NCBI RefSeq assembly: GCF_024807845.1
Contig: NZ_JANUEQ010000010.1
Coordinates: 62,001 to 126,000, forward strand
Length of the DNA stretch: 64,000 bases
DNA from: Klebsiella sp. BIGb0407
GTDB taxonomy: Bacteria; Pseudomonadota; Gammaproteobacteria; Enterobacterales; Enterobacteriaceae
Direction of reading: 5' to 3'
Below the pieces are notes generated by a model. That model was not told where the DNA came from, did not search any database, and saw only the letters and a program-made list of their open reading frames with translations. Of the stretch, positions 28,647 to 38,432 are shown in pieces; position 1 is the stretch's first letter; every line of letters begins with the position of its first letter. A program made the position numbers and the translations under genes.

Positions 28647-30065
28647 TCAGGAAGGAAATGCGAGTGATTTGACTGTCACAGGGACGACAGAACCGCTGAA
28701 TAGCGGCATTCCGATATCGATATAATCGCCCGTGTGTGTAATAACTTCGTCGATAACGGCCAGTTCCCGGCCGTTCATCAGCGGACGCAGCAGCATGCCC
28801 AGCGCTTTACCGAAATCCTGTCCGGCAATCACCAGCAGTGGCAGGGTATTTGGGTAAAGTTTGGAAAAGCGTTCCAGAGCATCAATGCAGATTTGTACTG
28901 AGGCATAGCTCGTCGGCAGCGACTCAGGCAGTGCCAGAGCATAGAGATCCTGTTGCGGATTAAGATCCATCTGCATCAGAGCCCGCCCCCAGATATTGAC
29001 TAAGTCTTCATCATCGGTACGGCCCAGCGCCGGATGTACCACCGGAATATTACGAATCGGCAGTCTGATACTATCCAGCCAGATGGTGCTACCCGAAAGG
29101 GATAGCGTATGAGCCCCCGCCCCGATAACCGTTGCGCGGACGGTCTGGGCCGGCGTCTGCATTGGTAGGGCATTGAAATCAGCATTACGGTGAATGGCCT
29201 TTGCCAGCAGAGGGCCGATATCGCCGAAACGGAAGTCATCACCGCTTTGCGGATTGCTGTAACACTCACCTACACCACCGGAGAGTGTGACCGCGTAATA
29301 ACTGCTTACCGCTGGCAAGCCTTCCGTCATCAGCAATTCACGTCCGAGCGGGGTGAGGTTACCGCTGAGTACTTCATACAACAGCTCACTCATACGCCCG
29401 GCAATGGTGTCCAGCTGTGCCGGAGTCAGAGACAGAGGATCGGTGTGCTCGCCAAAGCAGTCACGGGCAATCAGACGACCCGGAGCATGAACAAAGGTGA
29501 CTCGCCCGCTGCTGTCAGTTTCAAACAGACGCCCACCTACGTTCAGACAGGCGGAACTGATGACATGCCCGGCTTCAAACAGCACGTAGTTTGATGTGCC
29601 GCCGCCAATATCAATGTTCAGTACCCGCGCCATCTTTTGCTCAGAGAGTGTCTGTGCGCCGGATCCTAAACCGGCAATCACCGATTCAAGATGCGGCCCG
29701 GCGGTGGCTACCACGAAATCCCCGAGTTTTTGCGATAAGGCGATTAACGCCGGACGGGCATTGCGGGTTTTGGCAGTCTCACCGGTAATAATGATGGCCC
29801 CGGAGTCAATCGTTGCCGGTTCAATACCGGCCGCGGCATACTGATCCAGCACCAGCGCCAGCAGTTCCTCTTCACGCAGGTGCCCATCTTTATCCACCGG
29901 CGTAAACAGAACCGGGCTCTGCCAGATAATTTTGCGTTCCACAAACTCATAGCGCGGCACCTGTGACACCGCCGCGCGGTTTACCAGAGAGAGACGGGAG
30001 AAGATCACCTGAGTAGTGGTGGTACCCACGTCGATACCGACACTTAAGAGTTCAAGGGTTTTCAT
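28647..30065 (-). CDS. eutA: Ethanolamine ammonia-lyase reactivase EutA
   Basis: EutA releases damaged cobalamin from EutBC in an ATP-dependent way. The 472 residues have actin/Hsp70-type phosphate loops: SVGIDVGTTTTQVIF near residue 10 and LNIDIGGGTSNYVLFEAG near 150. E. coli EutA has about 467. The start overlaps the eutH stop by 4 bp. Confidence 0.95.
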   Translation of the reverse strand: MKTLELLSVGIDVGTTTTQVIFSRLSLVNRAAVSQVPRYEFVERKIIWQSPVLFTPVDKDGHLREEELLALVLDQYAAAGIEPATIDSGAIIITGETAKTRNARPALIALSQKLGDFVVATAGPHLESVIAGLGSGAQTLSEQKMARVLNIDIGGGTSNYVLFEAGHVISSACLNVGGRLFETDSSGRVTFVHAPGRLIARDCFGEHTDPLSLTPAQLDTIAGRMSELLYEVLSGNLTPLGRELLMTEGLPAVSSYYAVTLSGGVGECYSNPQSGDDFRFGDIGPLLAKAIHRNADFNALPMQTPAQTVRATVIGAGAHTLSLSGSTIWLDSIRLPIRNIPVVHPALGRTDDEDLVNIWGRALMQMDLNPQQDLYALALPESLPTSYASVQICIDALERFSKLYPNTLPLLVIAGQDFGKALGMLLRPLMNGRELAVIDEVITHTGDYIDIGMPLFSGSVVPVTVKSLAFPS

Positions 30066-31333
30066 GCCTGTTTGTCCTCGGCAGTGATTTCAGCAGCAGC
30101 TTCAGCGGCCGCAGCGGCATCTTCCTGCTCAATATTTTTCGGCATCATCATGATGGCGACAAAAATAGCCGTGATACCGCCGATAATTTTCCCGGCAATC
30201 ATGGGGAAGATCATCGGAGCCATGTTCGCAGCGACAAAGCCCAGGTGATCCCCAAGGGCAAAGGCCGCAGAGACGGAGAAGGCGCAGTTGATGATTTTTC
30301 CGCGGGTATCCATTTTTTTCATCATGCCGAACATCGGGATGTTGTTCGCCAGGGTAGCTATCATGCCGCCCGCAGCCATATTGTTGATTTTCAACAGGCT
30401 GCCGATCTTCATAAAGGATTTTTCAAACCAGCGGGTTAGCAGCAGTACCATCGGGTACGCCCCTAAAAGCACGGCAGAGATTGAACCGATAACTTCGATG
30501 GCGCGCATCACTTTGCCCGGGACATCACCTTCCGCCATAAAAATCGGATCCATCCCCGGGATAAGATTCCAGCCTACGGTGAACTTCGCCACCGCCGCAG
30601 CCAGACCTATAGTGATAATTGCCACGAGAATCTTGGCGAAGATCTGAAAACCGTTGATCATCTTTTCAGGAATGAATATCAGACCGAGGCAAACCAGCGC
30701 GGCGACAATAATCACCGGGATCATATTGAGTAGCAGCATGCTCATGCTGAAATCGACAATCTGACCATCGATCTCTATCCCGGAAAATTTCGCCACCAGA
30801 CCACCCGCGATACAGCCCACCGGAATGGTTACAATGCCTGCCAGTACACCGAGAGCCAGGAAGCGGCGATCTTTCTTCTCGATAATGCCCAGCGCAACGG
30901 GAATAGTGAACACCATCGTTGCCCCCATCATCGAGGCGAGCAGTACACCTGAGTAGAGCCAGGCCGCAACATCACCGCCGGAAAGCTCTTTTGCAAGGAA
31001 GAAGCCGCCCATATCAATAGCCAGAATACTCCCCGCAAACACCGACGGGTTAGCCCCCAGCATTTCGTATACGGGAATAATCAATGGCCCCAGTACGATA
31101 GCGATAACCGGTGCCAGCGCAGTCATACCGACCATTGCCAGGCCCAGAGCCCCCATCGCCATAAAGCCTTCTTCAAACTGCTCGCCAGAACCGGCAATAC
31201 CTTTACCGATTTTACCCAGCCCGATTTTACCGAGAATGGCCTCAGAGCCACCGAACTGGCTGAAGATACGATCCACGGCTGCTATCAGCATAAAACTCAT
31301 CATGATGTACATGATGATTTCATTAATGCCCAT
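30062..31333 (-). CDS. eutH: Ethanolamine permease EutH
   Basis: EutH is an inner-membrane transporter needed at low pH or low ethanolamine. The 423 residues contain about ten or more hydrophobic spans and family segments DMGGFFLAKELSGGD and GGMIATLANNIPMFGMM. The C-terminus ends in an Ala/Glu-rich tail (about 20 residues after EQED), longer than in E. coli EutH (408). It is 48 bp from eutG. Confidence 0.95.
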   Translation of the reverse strand: MGINEIIMYIMMSFMLIAAVDRIFSQFGGSEAILGKIGLGKIGKGIAGSGEQFEEGFMAMGALGLAMVGMTALAPVIAIVLGPLIIPVYEMLGANPSVFAGSILAIDMGGFFLAKELSGGDVAAWLYSGVLLASMMGATMVFTIPVALGIIEKKDRRFLALGVLAGIVTIPVGCIAGGLVAKFSGIEIDGQIVDFSMSMLLLNMIPVIIVAALVCLGLIFIPEKMINGFQIFAKILVAIITIGLAAAVAKFTVGWNLIPGMDPIFMAEGDVPGKVMRAIEVIGSISAVLLGAYPMVLLLTRWFEKSFMKIGSLLKINNMAAGGMIATLANNIPMFGMMKKMDTRGKIINCAFSVSAAFALGDHLGFVAANMAPMIFPMIAGKIIGGITAIFVAIMMMPKNIEQEDAAAAAEAAAEITAEDKQA

Positions 31334-31381
31334 ACCCTACTCCCCTCGCGCCTGTCGAGCAGGCTGTCTTTTATGATTGAC

Positions 31382-32584
31382 TCAGGCAGACTCGTAAATT
31401 GCCGTTATCTGAGCCGCTGTGACCGTACGCGGATTGGTTTTGATGCAGATATCCTGCAAAGCAACTTTGGCAAAACCATTAAAATCCTCACGTTTTCCGC
31501 CTAATGCTGACAGCGTCTGCGCGAGTTCCACGTCACCGATCAATTGTTCTACAGCCTCAATGGCCTCCATATCGGTCATCTGACGCTGAGTCAGAGCGTG
31601 ACCAATTTCGCTATACGCCTGCTTGCAAACCAGGCGGTTAAAACGCATGACCTGTGGCAGCATGACGGCATTCGCCTTGCCGTGCGGAATGTTGTACGCC
31701 GCGCCAATCTGATGCGCCATGGCATGGCAAAGTCCCAGACCCGCATTGGAGAACGCCATCCCGGCCATATAGGAGGCCAGCATCATGTCTTCCCGTGCTT
31801 TGATGTCATGCCCCTGCCCGACCGCAATTGGCAGGGCATGGCCTATCATGGTGATCGCCCGTAATGCCAGGGCCTGAGTCAGCGGTGTGACATTACTTGC
31901 CACATAGGCTTCGATAGCATGCGTTAATGCATCAATCCCGGTCATCGCCGTCACATGCGGCGGTACGCCGAGCGTCAGGCAGGCATCAATAATGGCAAAA
32001 TCAGGCAGTAACTGGCTGTGGGCCAGTACCAGTTTGATATGGTTTTCCGCCGCAATAATCACAGAGACATTGGTGGCTTCGGAGCCGGTACCGGCGGTAG
32101 TTGGAATAGCGATAAAGGGCAGACGTGGATTCAGCGGCGTATCCGGCATCAGATTTGCCAGAGACAATCCTGGGTTTGCGGCAAGCACCGCCACCGCCTT
32201 CGCTGCATCCAGCACCGAACCGCCACCGAGGGCGATAATGCCATCGCACTGTATTTTCAGCAGATTATCGACAGTATTGAATACATCTTTGTCCAGCGGT
32301 TCGCCCGGAGGACATGGCCAAATCTCATATTCAATACCGCTGCGGGTGAGATTCCGCTCCAGCATATCGGTCAGACCGGCCTGCAATAGCATGCCGTCCA
32401 CCATAATAAAGACATGCTTAATACCGCGCTGAGCAAGCACGTCCCCGCTACGGCCGACAGCTCCGGGGCCGATTAAGGTAGTCGGGGGAACTGAAAACTC
32501 ACGCACCTGACGAGCATTGACCAAATCAAGCGCCTGATAGATTGCGGACTGCACCTCAGCCGCGGGTAAAAGATTATCCGGCAT
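31382..32584 (-). CDS. eutG: Alcohol dehydrogenase EutG
   Basis: EutG is an iron-type (group III) alcohol dehydrogenase that reduces acetaldehyde to ethanol and recycles NADH in the compartment. The ATG at 32584 gives 400 residues (E. coli 395) and overlaps the eutJ stop by 11 bp. NAD-binding GGGSVLDAAKA, the TTAGTGSE loop, and metal-ligand histidines in THAIEAY, CHAMAH and IPHGKAN are present. A longer start at 32620 lies inside eutJ and is less likely. Confidence 0.94.
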   Translation of the reverse strand: MPDNLLPAAEVQSAIYQALDLVNARQVREFSVPPTTLIGPGAVGRSGDVLAQRGIKHVFIMVDGMLLQAGLTDMLERNLTRSGIEYEIWPCPPGEPLDKDVFNTVDNLLKIQCDGIIALGGGSVLDAAKAVAVLAANPGLSLANLMPDTPLNPRLPFIAIPTTAGTGSEATNVSVIIAAENHIKLVLAHSQLLPDFAIIDACLTLGVPPHVTAMTGIDALTHAIEAYVASNVTPLTQALALRAITMIGHALPIAVGQGHDIKAREDMMLASYMAGMAFSNAGLGLCHAMAHQIGAAYNIPHGKANAVMLPQVMRFNRLVCKQAYSEIGHALTQRQMTDMEAIEAVEQLIGDVELAQTLSALGGKREDFNGFAKVALQDICIKTNPRTVTAAQITAIYESA

Positions 32585-33419
32585 GACGGCTTTCTCCCAG
32601 AGAGACACCGCAGATGGCAATGGCCAGCGGCGTCATAAAAATAGATTGCTGTGGTAGTACGACGTCAAGGTGCGGGAAACGCGCCTTAAATAGCGGCTGT
32701 ACGCCGGGTTGCATACAGGAGCCCCCCGCCAGCCACAGCTCAGTCACTTCTTCACCACGAATATGGTCTTCGACGATATCCGCCATTTTTTCGTATACCG
32801 GACGAATAACCGGCCAGATATTTTCACCTTGCTGGCGTTTCATCTGTTCTGCCTCTTCCAGCGCAATGCGCTGATTGCCCGCCAGAGTCAGGGAAATATG
32901 GTGCCCCCCCGTCGCTTCATCACCTGAGCGGGTCACTTTCCCCTGTTGAACAATGGCAATACCGGTAGTACCGCCGCCGATATCCACCACCGCGGCTTTA
33001 TCCAGCCCCATCATGTCGGCAACCGCAGAGGGTTCATCCAGTACTCTTGCGACCTCAAGGCCTGCGGACTCAAGGACATTCACCGAGATACGTGGGTCCG
33101 TTCCGGGCGGGAAGGAGGTTGTGGCGACCTGAAAACGGAAACCCAGCTGTTTTTGCAGCGTATCAAGATGTTTATTAACAATTTTTACCGCACCGAAGAA
33201 ATCCCAGACCACGCCATCGCGTACCACATCCGCCCAGTCCAGGCACACCGCAACCGGCTGGCCTTCGGCGTTCACCGCCATGGAGACCACATCACAAGTG
33301 CCGAGATCGATGCCAAGCCACAGCGGTTCACCCTGGTAACCCTCCGCCAGGGGCTGATTACAGATTTCCGCTGTCCGCTGTAAGCGCGATACCAGCCACT
33401 CCTGATTGCGTTGAACCAT
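32574..33419 (-). CDS. eutJ: EutJ, Hsp70-like ethanolamine utilization chaperone
   Basis: EutJ is an actin/Hsp70-fold protein of unclear role, thought to aid assembly or enzyme maintenance. The 281 residues carry WLGIDLGTCDVVSMA and VVDIGGGTTGIAIV phosphate loops and WLAGGSCMQPG near the end. E. coli EutJ has about 278. It begins 100 bp after eutE, across a hairpin, so it may head a second transcript segment. Confidence 0.94.
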   Translation of the reverse strand: MVQRNQEWLVSRLQRTAEICNQPLAEGYQGEPLWLGIDLGTCDVVSMAVNAEGQPVAVCLDWADVVRDGVVWDFFGAVKIVNKHLDTLQKQLGFRFQVATTSFPPGTDPRISVNVLESAGLEVARVLDEPSAVADMMGLDKAAVVDIGGGTTGIAIVQQGKVTRSGDEATGGHHISLTLAGNQRIALEEAEQMKRQQGENIWPVIRPVYEKMADIVEDHIRGEEVTELWLAGGSCMQPGVQPLFKARFPHLDVVLPQQSIFMTPLAIAICGVSLGESRHAG

Positions 33420-33456
33420 CGGATCCTCCGGTTTAAAATCTAACGTCAGGGCTAAC

Positions 33457-33469
33457 GTGAGAACCTCAC
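33457..33469. promoter_or_regulatory. Short palindrome upstream of eutJ
   Basis: GTGAG-AAC-CTCAC is a perfect inverted repeat 38 bp before eutJ and just downstream of the eutE terminator-like hairpin. On the minus strand it reads TGTGAGGTTCTCACG, near a CRP site but with N5 instead of N6 spacing, so CRP binding is doubtful. It may be an operator or a small hairpin. Confidence 0.35.
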
Positions 33470-33482
33470 ACTAACCGGGAAT

Positions 33483-33511
33483 AAAAAGCGGTGAAGCCCG
33501 CAGGCTTCACC
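33483..33511 (-). terminator. Intrinsic terminator-like hairpin after eutE
   Basis: On the minus strand GGTGAAGCC, loop TGCG, GGCTTCACC (33511-33490) is followed by GCTTTTTATT. This is a nine-pair GC-rich stem with a T-run 9 bp after the eutE stop and about 70 bp before the eutJ start. It should stop part of transcription inside the operon. Confidence 0.7.
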
Positions 33512-33519
33512 CCTGCGAC

Positions 33520-34962
33520 TTACACAATGCGGAACGAATCCACCATGGTGCAGCGACGCAGACGGACAAAAGTCCGGGCACAGGTCACACCCTCGCCGGT
33601 TGGTGTGGTAATTGTCATGGTTGTCCAGCCTTCGCCGCCCAACCCGAGGCCGGCAATGCAAGGTCCATTCTTGACGAAAATGCTGGTGTCGATGAGATTT
33701 GCCATGCGGTTCATATTGCTGATGTTAGTGGAGTGCATGGCTGCGGTATGGTGGCAACCGCCTTCCAGTTTCACCGCCAGATCAATCGCCCGCTCGACGT
33801 CTTTTACCCGGATAACAGGTAGAACAGGCATCATCAGTTCAGTGACAGCAAACGGATGTTTACAGTCAGTTTCGGTGATAAGCAGGCGGGTATCTGCCGG
33901 AACCGTCAGGCCGATAGCTGCCGCAATTTTTGCCGCATCGCGACCGACCCAGTCACGACTGACGGTCCCGTGACCATTCTCATCGATATTTTTTAGCAGT
34001 ACCGGAATCAGCTTATCGGTCTGTTCGCGGGTCAGTAATACCGCGTGGTTACGTTGCATTTCGGCTATCAGCTGGTCTGCAATGCAATCCACCGCGATCA
34101 GTACTTTTTCATCTGCACAGATAATGTTGTTATCGAATGATGCCCCGTGAACGATTGCTTTCGCCGCACGTTCAATATTCGCCGTTTCATCAACGACAAC
34201 GGGCGGATTACCGGCACCGGCAGCAATCAGACGTTTATTGGTATGTTTGCGGGCAGATTCCACTACCGCATCTCCTCCAGTCACGACCAGCAGACCGATC
34301 CCCGGATATTTAAATAAACGCTGTGCGGTTTCGATATCGGGTTTAACCACGGTAACCAGCAGGTTATTCGGGCCACCTGCGGCAACAATCGCTTCGTTTA
34401 AAACAGAAATAGTGCGCTGTGATACTTTTTTCGCGGCCGGATGCGGTGCGAAAATAACGCTGTTACCCCCGGCAATCATGCTGATGGCGTTATTAATCGC
34501 CGTTGCCGCTGGGTTAGTAGAAGGAGTGACTGAGGCAATAACACCCCAAGCCGCATTTTCGATGAGGGTTAAACCGTGGTCGCCGGTTAACACTTCAGGA
34601 CGCAGACACTCAACGCCCGGGGTACCGTTTGCCTGAGCTAAGTTCTTCGCGAGTTTGTCTTCAACGCGCCCCATACCCGTTTCTTCAACGGCCATAACGG
34701 CCAGTTCACGGGCATGCTCTGTTGCTGCCCGGCGAATTGCGCTGATACAAAGGTTGCGCATTTCGACAGTTTTTAACGATTTCTGTGCTTCTTTAGCGGC
34801 AAGAACAGCGTCATCCAGGGATTCAAAAACCCCGAAGCCATTACTCTGTGGGGCTGCCGCCTGTTGTGGTTGTGCTGCTGCAACAGCAGGTTTTGTACCC
34901 GCATTCATGCTGGCCAGAACTGCCTTAACCACATTCTCAATTTCTTTCTGATCCATATTCAC
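33520..34962 (-). CDS. eutE: CoA-acylating acetaldehyde dehydrogenase EutE
   Basis: EutE oxidises acetaldehyde to acetyl-CoA with NAD. The 480-residue protein (E. coli 467) has the amphipathic N-terminal helix used for encapsulation (KEIENVVKAVLASM), an Ala/Gln/Pro-rich linker longer than in E. coli, then the ALDH domain with the catalytic Cys in FDNNIICADEKVL and VTPSTNPAATAINNA. Its 3' end is followed by a terminator-like hairpin. Confidence 0.96.
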   Translation of the reverse strand: MNMDQKEIENVVKAVLASMNAGTKPAVAAAQPQQAAAPQSNGFGVFESLDDAVLAAKEAQKSLKTVEMRNLCISAIRRAATEHARELAVMAVEETGMGRVEDKLAKNLAQANGTPGVECLRPEVLTGDHGLTLIENAAWGVIASVTPSTNPAATAINNAISMIAGGNSVIFAPHPAAKKVSQRTISVLNEAIVAAGGPNNLLVTVVKPDIETAQRLFKYPGIGLLVVTGGDAVVESARKHTNKRLIAAGAGNPPVVVDETANIERAAKAIVHGASFDNNIICADEKVLIAVDCIADQLIAEMQRNHAVLLTREQTDKLIPVLLKNIDENGHGTVSRDWVGRDAAKIAAAIGLTVPADTRLLITETDCKHPFAVTELMMPVLPVIRVKDVERAIDLAVKLEGGCHHTAAMHSTNISNMNRMANLIDTSIFVKNGPCIAGLGLGGEGWTTMTITTPTGEGVTCARTFVRLRRCTMVDSFRIV

Positions 34963-34994
34963 CCACGCCTCTTTCTGTGACTCATTGCAGAGAT

Positions 34995-35282
34995 TTATTT
35001 ATGAAAAATCACCTGACTTCCCATAACGGCCTCATCCACAATGCCGATAACACTAAGATCGACCGGTGCCGCTTCTTTATTCTGAGCATGCCGTGCCGAA
35101 CTTCCGCTGACGATCAGCACCCATTCGCCATTACCTGCACCGATACTGTCGGTTGCAACGGCCACCTCACCGTTAGGCTGCCCCTGGCGGTTAATCATCT
35201 CCACCAGCAGTAATTTGTCGGATGCCAGTCCGGGATGACGCACGGTGCACACGATTTGTCCGATAACGACAGCAAGTTTCAT
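34995..35282 (-). CDS. eutN: Shell vertex protein EutN
   Basis: EutN is a CcmL-type pentamer that caps vertices of the microcompartment. The ATG at 35282 gives MKLAVVIGQIVCTVRHPG and 95 residues, the E. coli length; a longer frame from 35342 is not supported. The SIGAGNGEWVLIVSGSSAR segment is typical. It is separated from eutM by a 141-bp spacer with a hairpin. Confidence 0.95.
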   Translation of the reverse strand: MKLAVVIGQIVCTVRHPGLASDKLLLVEMINRQGQPNGEVAVATDSIGAGNGEWVLIVSGSSARHAQNKEAAPVDLSVIGIVDEAVMGSQVIFHK

Positions 35283-35389
35283 GTTCACCTCTTTTATCTG
35301 AGTACCCTGAATACAACCGGCTACGGATTTCAGGTAAAACAATCCCCTGCCGTCGATGTGACAGCAAAAAAACCGGGGAGATTAAAATG

Positions 35390-35414
35390 GCGTGGCGTCA
35401 GAAACACGCCACGC
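35390..35414 (-). terminator. Hairpin between eutM and eutN
   Basis: On the minus strand GCGTGGCGT, loop GTTTCTG, ACGCCACGC forms nine pairs 9 bp after the eutM stop, followed by CATTTTAATC. The T-run is weak, so it may be a leaky terminator or an mRNA-stabilising 3' end for the abundant shell protein EutM. Confidence 0.5.
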
Positions 35415-35423
35415 TAATAACGA

Positions 35424-35717
35424 TTAATCGAGTGATTGATCGCTGGACATTTTGATAGGAAACACGTCTTCCAGATCGCCATGTGGACGAGGAATAACGT
35501 GTACGGAGACCAGTTCACCAATACGCTGAGCGGCGGCGGCACCGGCATCAGTTGCGGCTTTACAGGCTGCAACATCACCACGCACCATGGCAGTGACCAG
35601 ACCACCGCCGATTTGTTTAACACCGACTAATTTAACGCGAGCCGCTTTGACCATCGCATCCGATGCTTCGATTAATGCAACCAGACCCCTGGTTTCGATC
35701 AGTCCTAATGCTTCCAT
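35424..35717 (-). CDS. eutM: Hexameric shell protein EutM
   Basis: EutM is the major hexameric BMC shell protein. The 97 residues equal E. coli EutM, start [20 protein letters not shown], and keep the pore-lining [16 protein letters not shown] region. It lies 39 bp after eutD. Confidence 0.96.
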   Translation of the reverse strand: MEALGLIETRGLVALIEASDAMVKAARVKLVGVKQIGGGLVTAMVRGDVAACKAATDAGAAAAQRIGELVSVHVIPRPHGDLEDVFPIKMSSDQSLD

Positions 35718-35756
35718 GATATTTTCCTCTCAATTGAGATCCCATCAGGGACCGGT

Positions 35757-36779
35757 TTAAATAACGCTTTCAGCCTCAGTGCGACGAACGAATTGTCCGG
35801 CCTGAGCTAACTGTGTTTGTGCTACCAGAACGAGTTCGATAATGTCCCGGGCATTACAGCCGCGGGACAAATCATGTATTGGTGCGTTCAACCCCTGGAT
35901 TAGCGGGCCGAGAGCCCGATAACCGCCAAGACGCTGGGCGATTTTGTAACCGATATTGCCCGCTTCCAGTGACGGGAAGACCATGATGTTTGCCCCGCCC
36001 TTTAACTCACTGTTTGGGGCTTTCTGTGCGGCAACCGCGGGCACAAATGCCGCATCAAACTGCAATTCACCATCCATATTTAACAGCGGGGCGCGGGCGT
36101 GGATAATTTCCACCGCCTGCTGCACCATCGCGACATTAGGATGTTTAGCGCTGCCTTTCGTGGAAAAAGACAACATTGCCACCCGTGCGGTTTCACCGGT
36201 AATAGTGGTGAAAGTTTCGGCGCTGCTGATCGCAATATCCGCGAGCTGAGCCGAAGTGGGCTGAGGCACAACACTGCAATCCGCGAAGCCCAGCACACGG
36301 CCTTCAGCCCCCGGCGGTAACATAATGAAGATGGAGGATAATGTTTTAACACCCGGCTTCAGGCCGACCACTTTCAGCCCGGCACGCAAGACAGAAGCCG
36401 TCGACGAAAGGTTACCCGCCACGCATAAATCAGCTTTTCCGGCGGCAACCATCGCAGCACCAAACCACAGCGGCTGACGCATCGCTGTATCGGCATCTTC
36501 CGGGGCTTTTTCACCAAGACGGGCAGTGATAGCGCTGGCAAACTCTGCCCGCCATTCATCCGCGCTGTCCGGGTCAATGGTGGTCAGGCCATCCATAATC
36601 GCACCGGTGCGCAGTGAAAAATCACGGAGTGCAAACGGGTTAGCCAGCAATATCGGCTCTGCCAGACCGTTCTGTTTCAGGTAACGCGCGGCATGGATAA
36701 CGCGTTCATCCAGGGCATCCGGCAGAACGACTCGCGGCGGGTTAAGCTGTGCCTGCTGGCGGCATCTTTCAATGAGCAT
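35757..36779 (-). CDS. eutD: Phosphotransacetylase EutD
   Basis: EutD converts acetyl-CoA and phosphate to acetyl phosphate, recycling CoA inside the compartment. The 340 residues (E. coli 338) contain the Pta-type segments [28 protein letters not shown] and [19 protein letters not shown]. The start overlaps the eutT stop by 11 bp. Confidence 0.95.
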   Translation of the reverse strand: MLIERCRQQAQLNPPRVVLPDALDERVIHAARYLKQNGLAEPILLANPFALRDFSLRTGAIMDGLTTIDPDSADEWRAEFASAITARLGEKAPEDADTAMRQPLWFGAAMVAAGKADLCVAGNLSSTASVLRAGLKVVGLKPGVKTLSSIFIMLPPGAEGRVLGFADCSVVPQPTSAQLADIAISSAETFTTITGETARVAMLSFSTKGSAKHPNVAMVQQAVEIIHARAPLLNMDGELQFDAAFVPAVAAQKAPNSELKGGANIMVFPSLEAGNIGYKIAQRLGGYRALGPLIQGLNAPIHDLSRGCNARDIIELVLVAQTQLAQAGQFVRRTEAESVI

Positions 36780-37614
36780 TTGTCGCCCCTTGCGTCAGAA
36801 CCTGTTTCAGTGCCTGGGTGGTCAATACCCCCCCTTCACGCACTACCATTACCATCAGGACATAGACCGCACTGGAGAGGCGGTTGAGCGCCTGCATAAT
36901 GTCAGGGCGAATGACCTGAAAATAACAATCGATATAGATACGAGCAGCACTCACTTCTGTTTCACGGACTTTAGTCCGGAGCAGATTCAGCTGCGCGGCT
37001 TCACGGCCATGGCTGACATCAGGAACGATATGGTCATGGCCAAGATATTTCAGTGGGTTATGAGAAAGTTTGTGCAGCTCATCGGCGTTCAGACCGGCAA
37101 TACTTTGCTCGCCCAGAGGTTCGTTAAGCGCATCGGCACGCATGATATTGCCAAGCACAGAACGGATATCAGCAAGCCAGCCTTTCAGCGCCGTCTGCGC
37201 AAATTCAGTCTGCAACCAGACAGCTTCGGCGATCGTGGCATCCAGCGCGGCGCGAAACGCCAGGCGAGGATCATTTTTAGCCACCATCGTGTGGCCGTTA
37301 AGGTGCGTCAGCGTATCCGGCTTTTTCGCCACCGCCTGATGACATAATTCACAGGCCGCGATATCCGCTTGATCCTTACTCGTTAAACCGTGTACCGCTT
37401 TCAGGTCAGGGAGCGCTGTTTCGGTTTTAACGGAAGTTTCCGGGTTTTCCACAAACAGTCGGCCTTGTTTATCCTGAAATTTCACCTGTAAATGGCGGCT
37501 TTCGATCAGCTCACGCGCAGAGGGCGTCATGCGGCTATCCGCTGGCAGGTGAATTTCACTGCCTTCGCTCAGCGTAAAATTGCCCCGCAGCCAGTCTTCA
37601 GTGATATAGGTCAT
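36769..37614 (-). CDS. eutT: Corrinoid adenosyltransferase EutT
   Basis: EutT makes adenosylcobalamin from cobalamin and ATP for EutBC. From the ATG at 37614 it has 281 residues (enteric family about 267), beginning [18 protein letters not shown], with [15 protein letters not shown] and a C-terminal helical region [14 protein letters not shown]. The known enteric metal motif is H-X11-C-C-X2-C. Here the sequence is [17 protein letters not shown], so the first of the paired cysteines is Ala. The extra length lies mainly before this motif. Confidence 0.94.
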   Translation of the reverse strand: MTYITEDWLRGNFTLSEGSEIHLPADSRMTPSARELIESRHLQVKFQDKQGRLFVENPETSVKTETALPDLKAVHGLTSKDQADIAACELCHQAVAKKPDTLTHLNGHTMVAKNDPRLAFRAALDATIAEAVWLQTEFAQTALKGWLADIRSVLGNIMRADALNEPLGEQSIAGLNADELHKLSHNPLKYLGHDHIVPDVSHGREAAQLNLLRTKVRETEVSAARIYIDCYFQVIRPDIMQALNRLSSAVYVLMVMVVREGGVLTTQALKQVLTQGATNAH

Positions 37615-37625
37615 GGCGATACCTC

Positions 37626-38420
37626 TCAGCAATCCTGCCAGTTAGCCGGCCAGGCAACGTACAGGAAGCGGACAGTTGAAGGCGTACCGAACTCAATCGC
37701 CGAGCCTTTCGGAATAAACATGACATCACCCGCTTTCGCGACCATAGTTTCACCCAGATGGCGTACATGCAGCTCACCGTCCAGCACCAGATCCACTTCG
37801 TCGTAGTTCAGCGTCCATGGAAAGAATGCGTTTTCCCACTGCATAAACCCGGCAGCCATGCTGCTGTTGTCTGAACCGGTAATGAGATCGGCAATACCGA
37901 CATGGTGGGAACCCGCCCCGTCAAAACGGCCGAATTTCACAGAGCTGCTGTCCACTACCTTGATGCCACCCTTGCCGGTCACGCTGCGATAGCTCTGGGT
38001 ATTCGGGGTATCGGTATTATCTTGAGCTGGCGTAAATGCCGCCACTTTCGTCTTAATTTGAGCGATACGCTCCTGCACAACTTTATCAACCAGCTGTGCA
38101 ATCAGGATTTCGGTGATACTGCCCTCAGGCAACTGGGCGATAATACATTCGCGGATTTTCTGACGCTCTGTCGCTGAAATAGTCGGCTCTGCTTCCGTTT
38201 TTGTAACCTGCGGCGCTGCAACATTGGGTGCTGCGACATTGGGAGCTACAGCCGGAGTACTGCACTGAACGGCATCAACTTCACAGATTGCAAAACCCAA
38301 TTGTTCAGCCACAACATGCGCTTCCGGAGTAATAATGCTCTCTTTCAGCACCACATCCAGACGGGTTTTTCCTGCTGAGTGCGCTTCCCGGATGTCATTG
38401 GCCGTGATTAGTTTCTTCAT
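37626..38420 (-). CDS. eutQ: EutQ, cupin-domain acetate kinase/shell-assembly protein
   Basis: EutQ is needed for microcompartment assembly, and acetate kinase activity has been reported. The 264 residues (E. coli 233) have an N-terminal MKKLITANDIREAHSAG domain, an Ala/Pro/Val repeat linker (AAPNV units) and a C-terminal cupin barrel (KFGRFDGAGSHHVG, FMQWENAFFPWTLNYDEVD, KAGDVMFIPKGS). The extra length is largely the linker. It precedes eutT by 11 bp. Confidence 0.94.
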   Translation of the reverse strand: MKKLITANDIREAHSAGKTRLDVVLKESIITPEAHVVAEQLGFAICEVDAVQCSTPAVAPNVAAPNVAAPQVTKTEAEPTISATERQKIRECIIAQLPEGSITEILIAQLVDKVVQERIAQIKTKVAAFTPAQDNTDTPNTQSYRSVTGKGGIKVVDSSSVKFGRFDGAGSHHVGIADLITGSDNSSMAAGFMQWENAFFPWTLNYDEVDLVLDGELHVRHLGETMVAKAGDVMFIPKGSAIEFGTPSTVRFLYVAWPANWQDC

Positions 38421-38432
38421 CAGATATTCCTC

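Noticed and set aside
31350-31364. GCCTG-TCGAG-CAGGC hairpin between eutG and eutH as a terminator
   Set aside because: Only five pairs, and the T-run is on the wrong strand for eut transcription.
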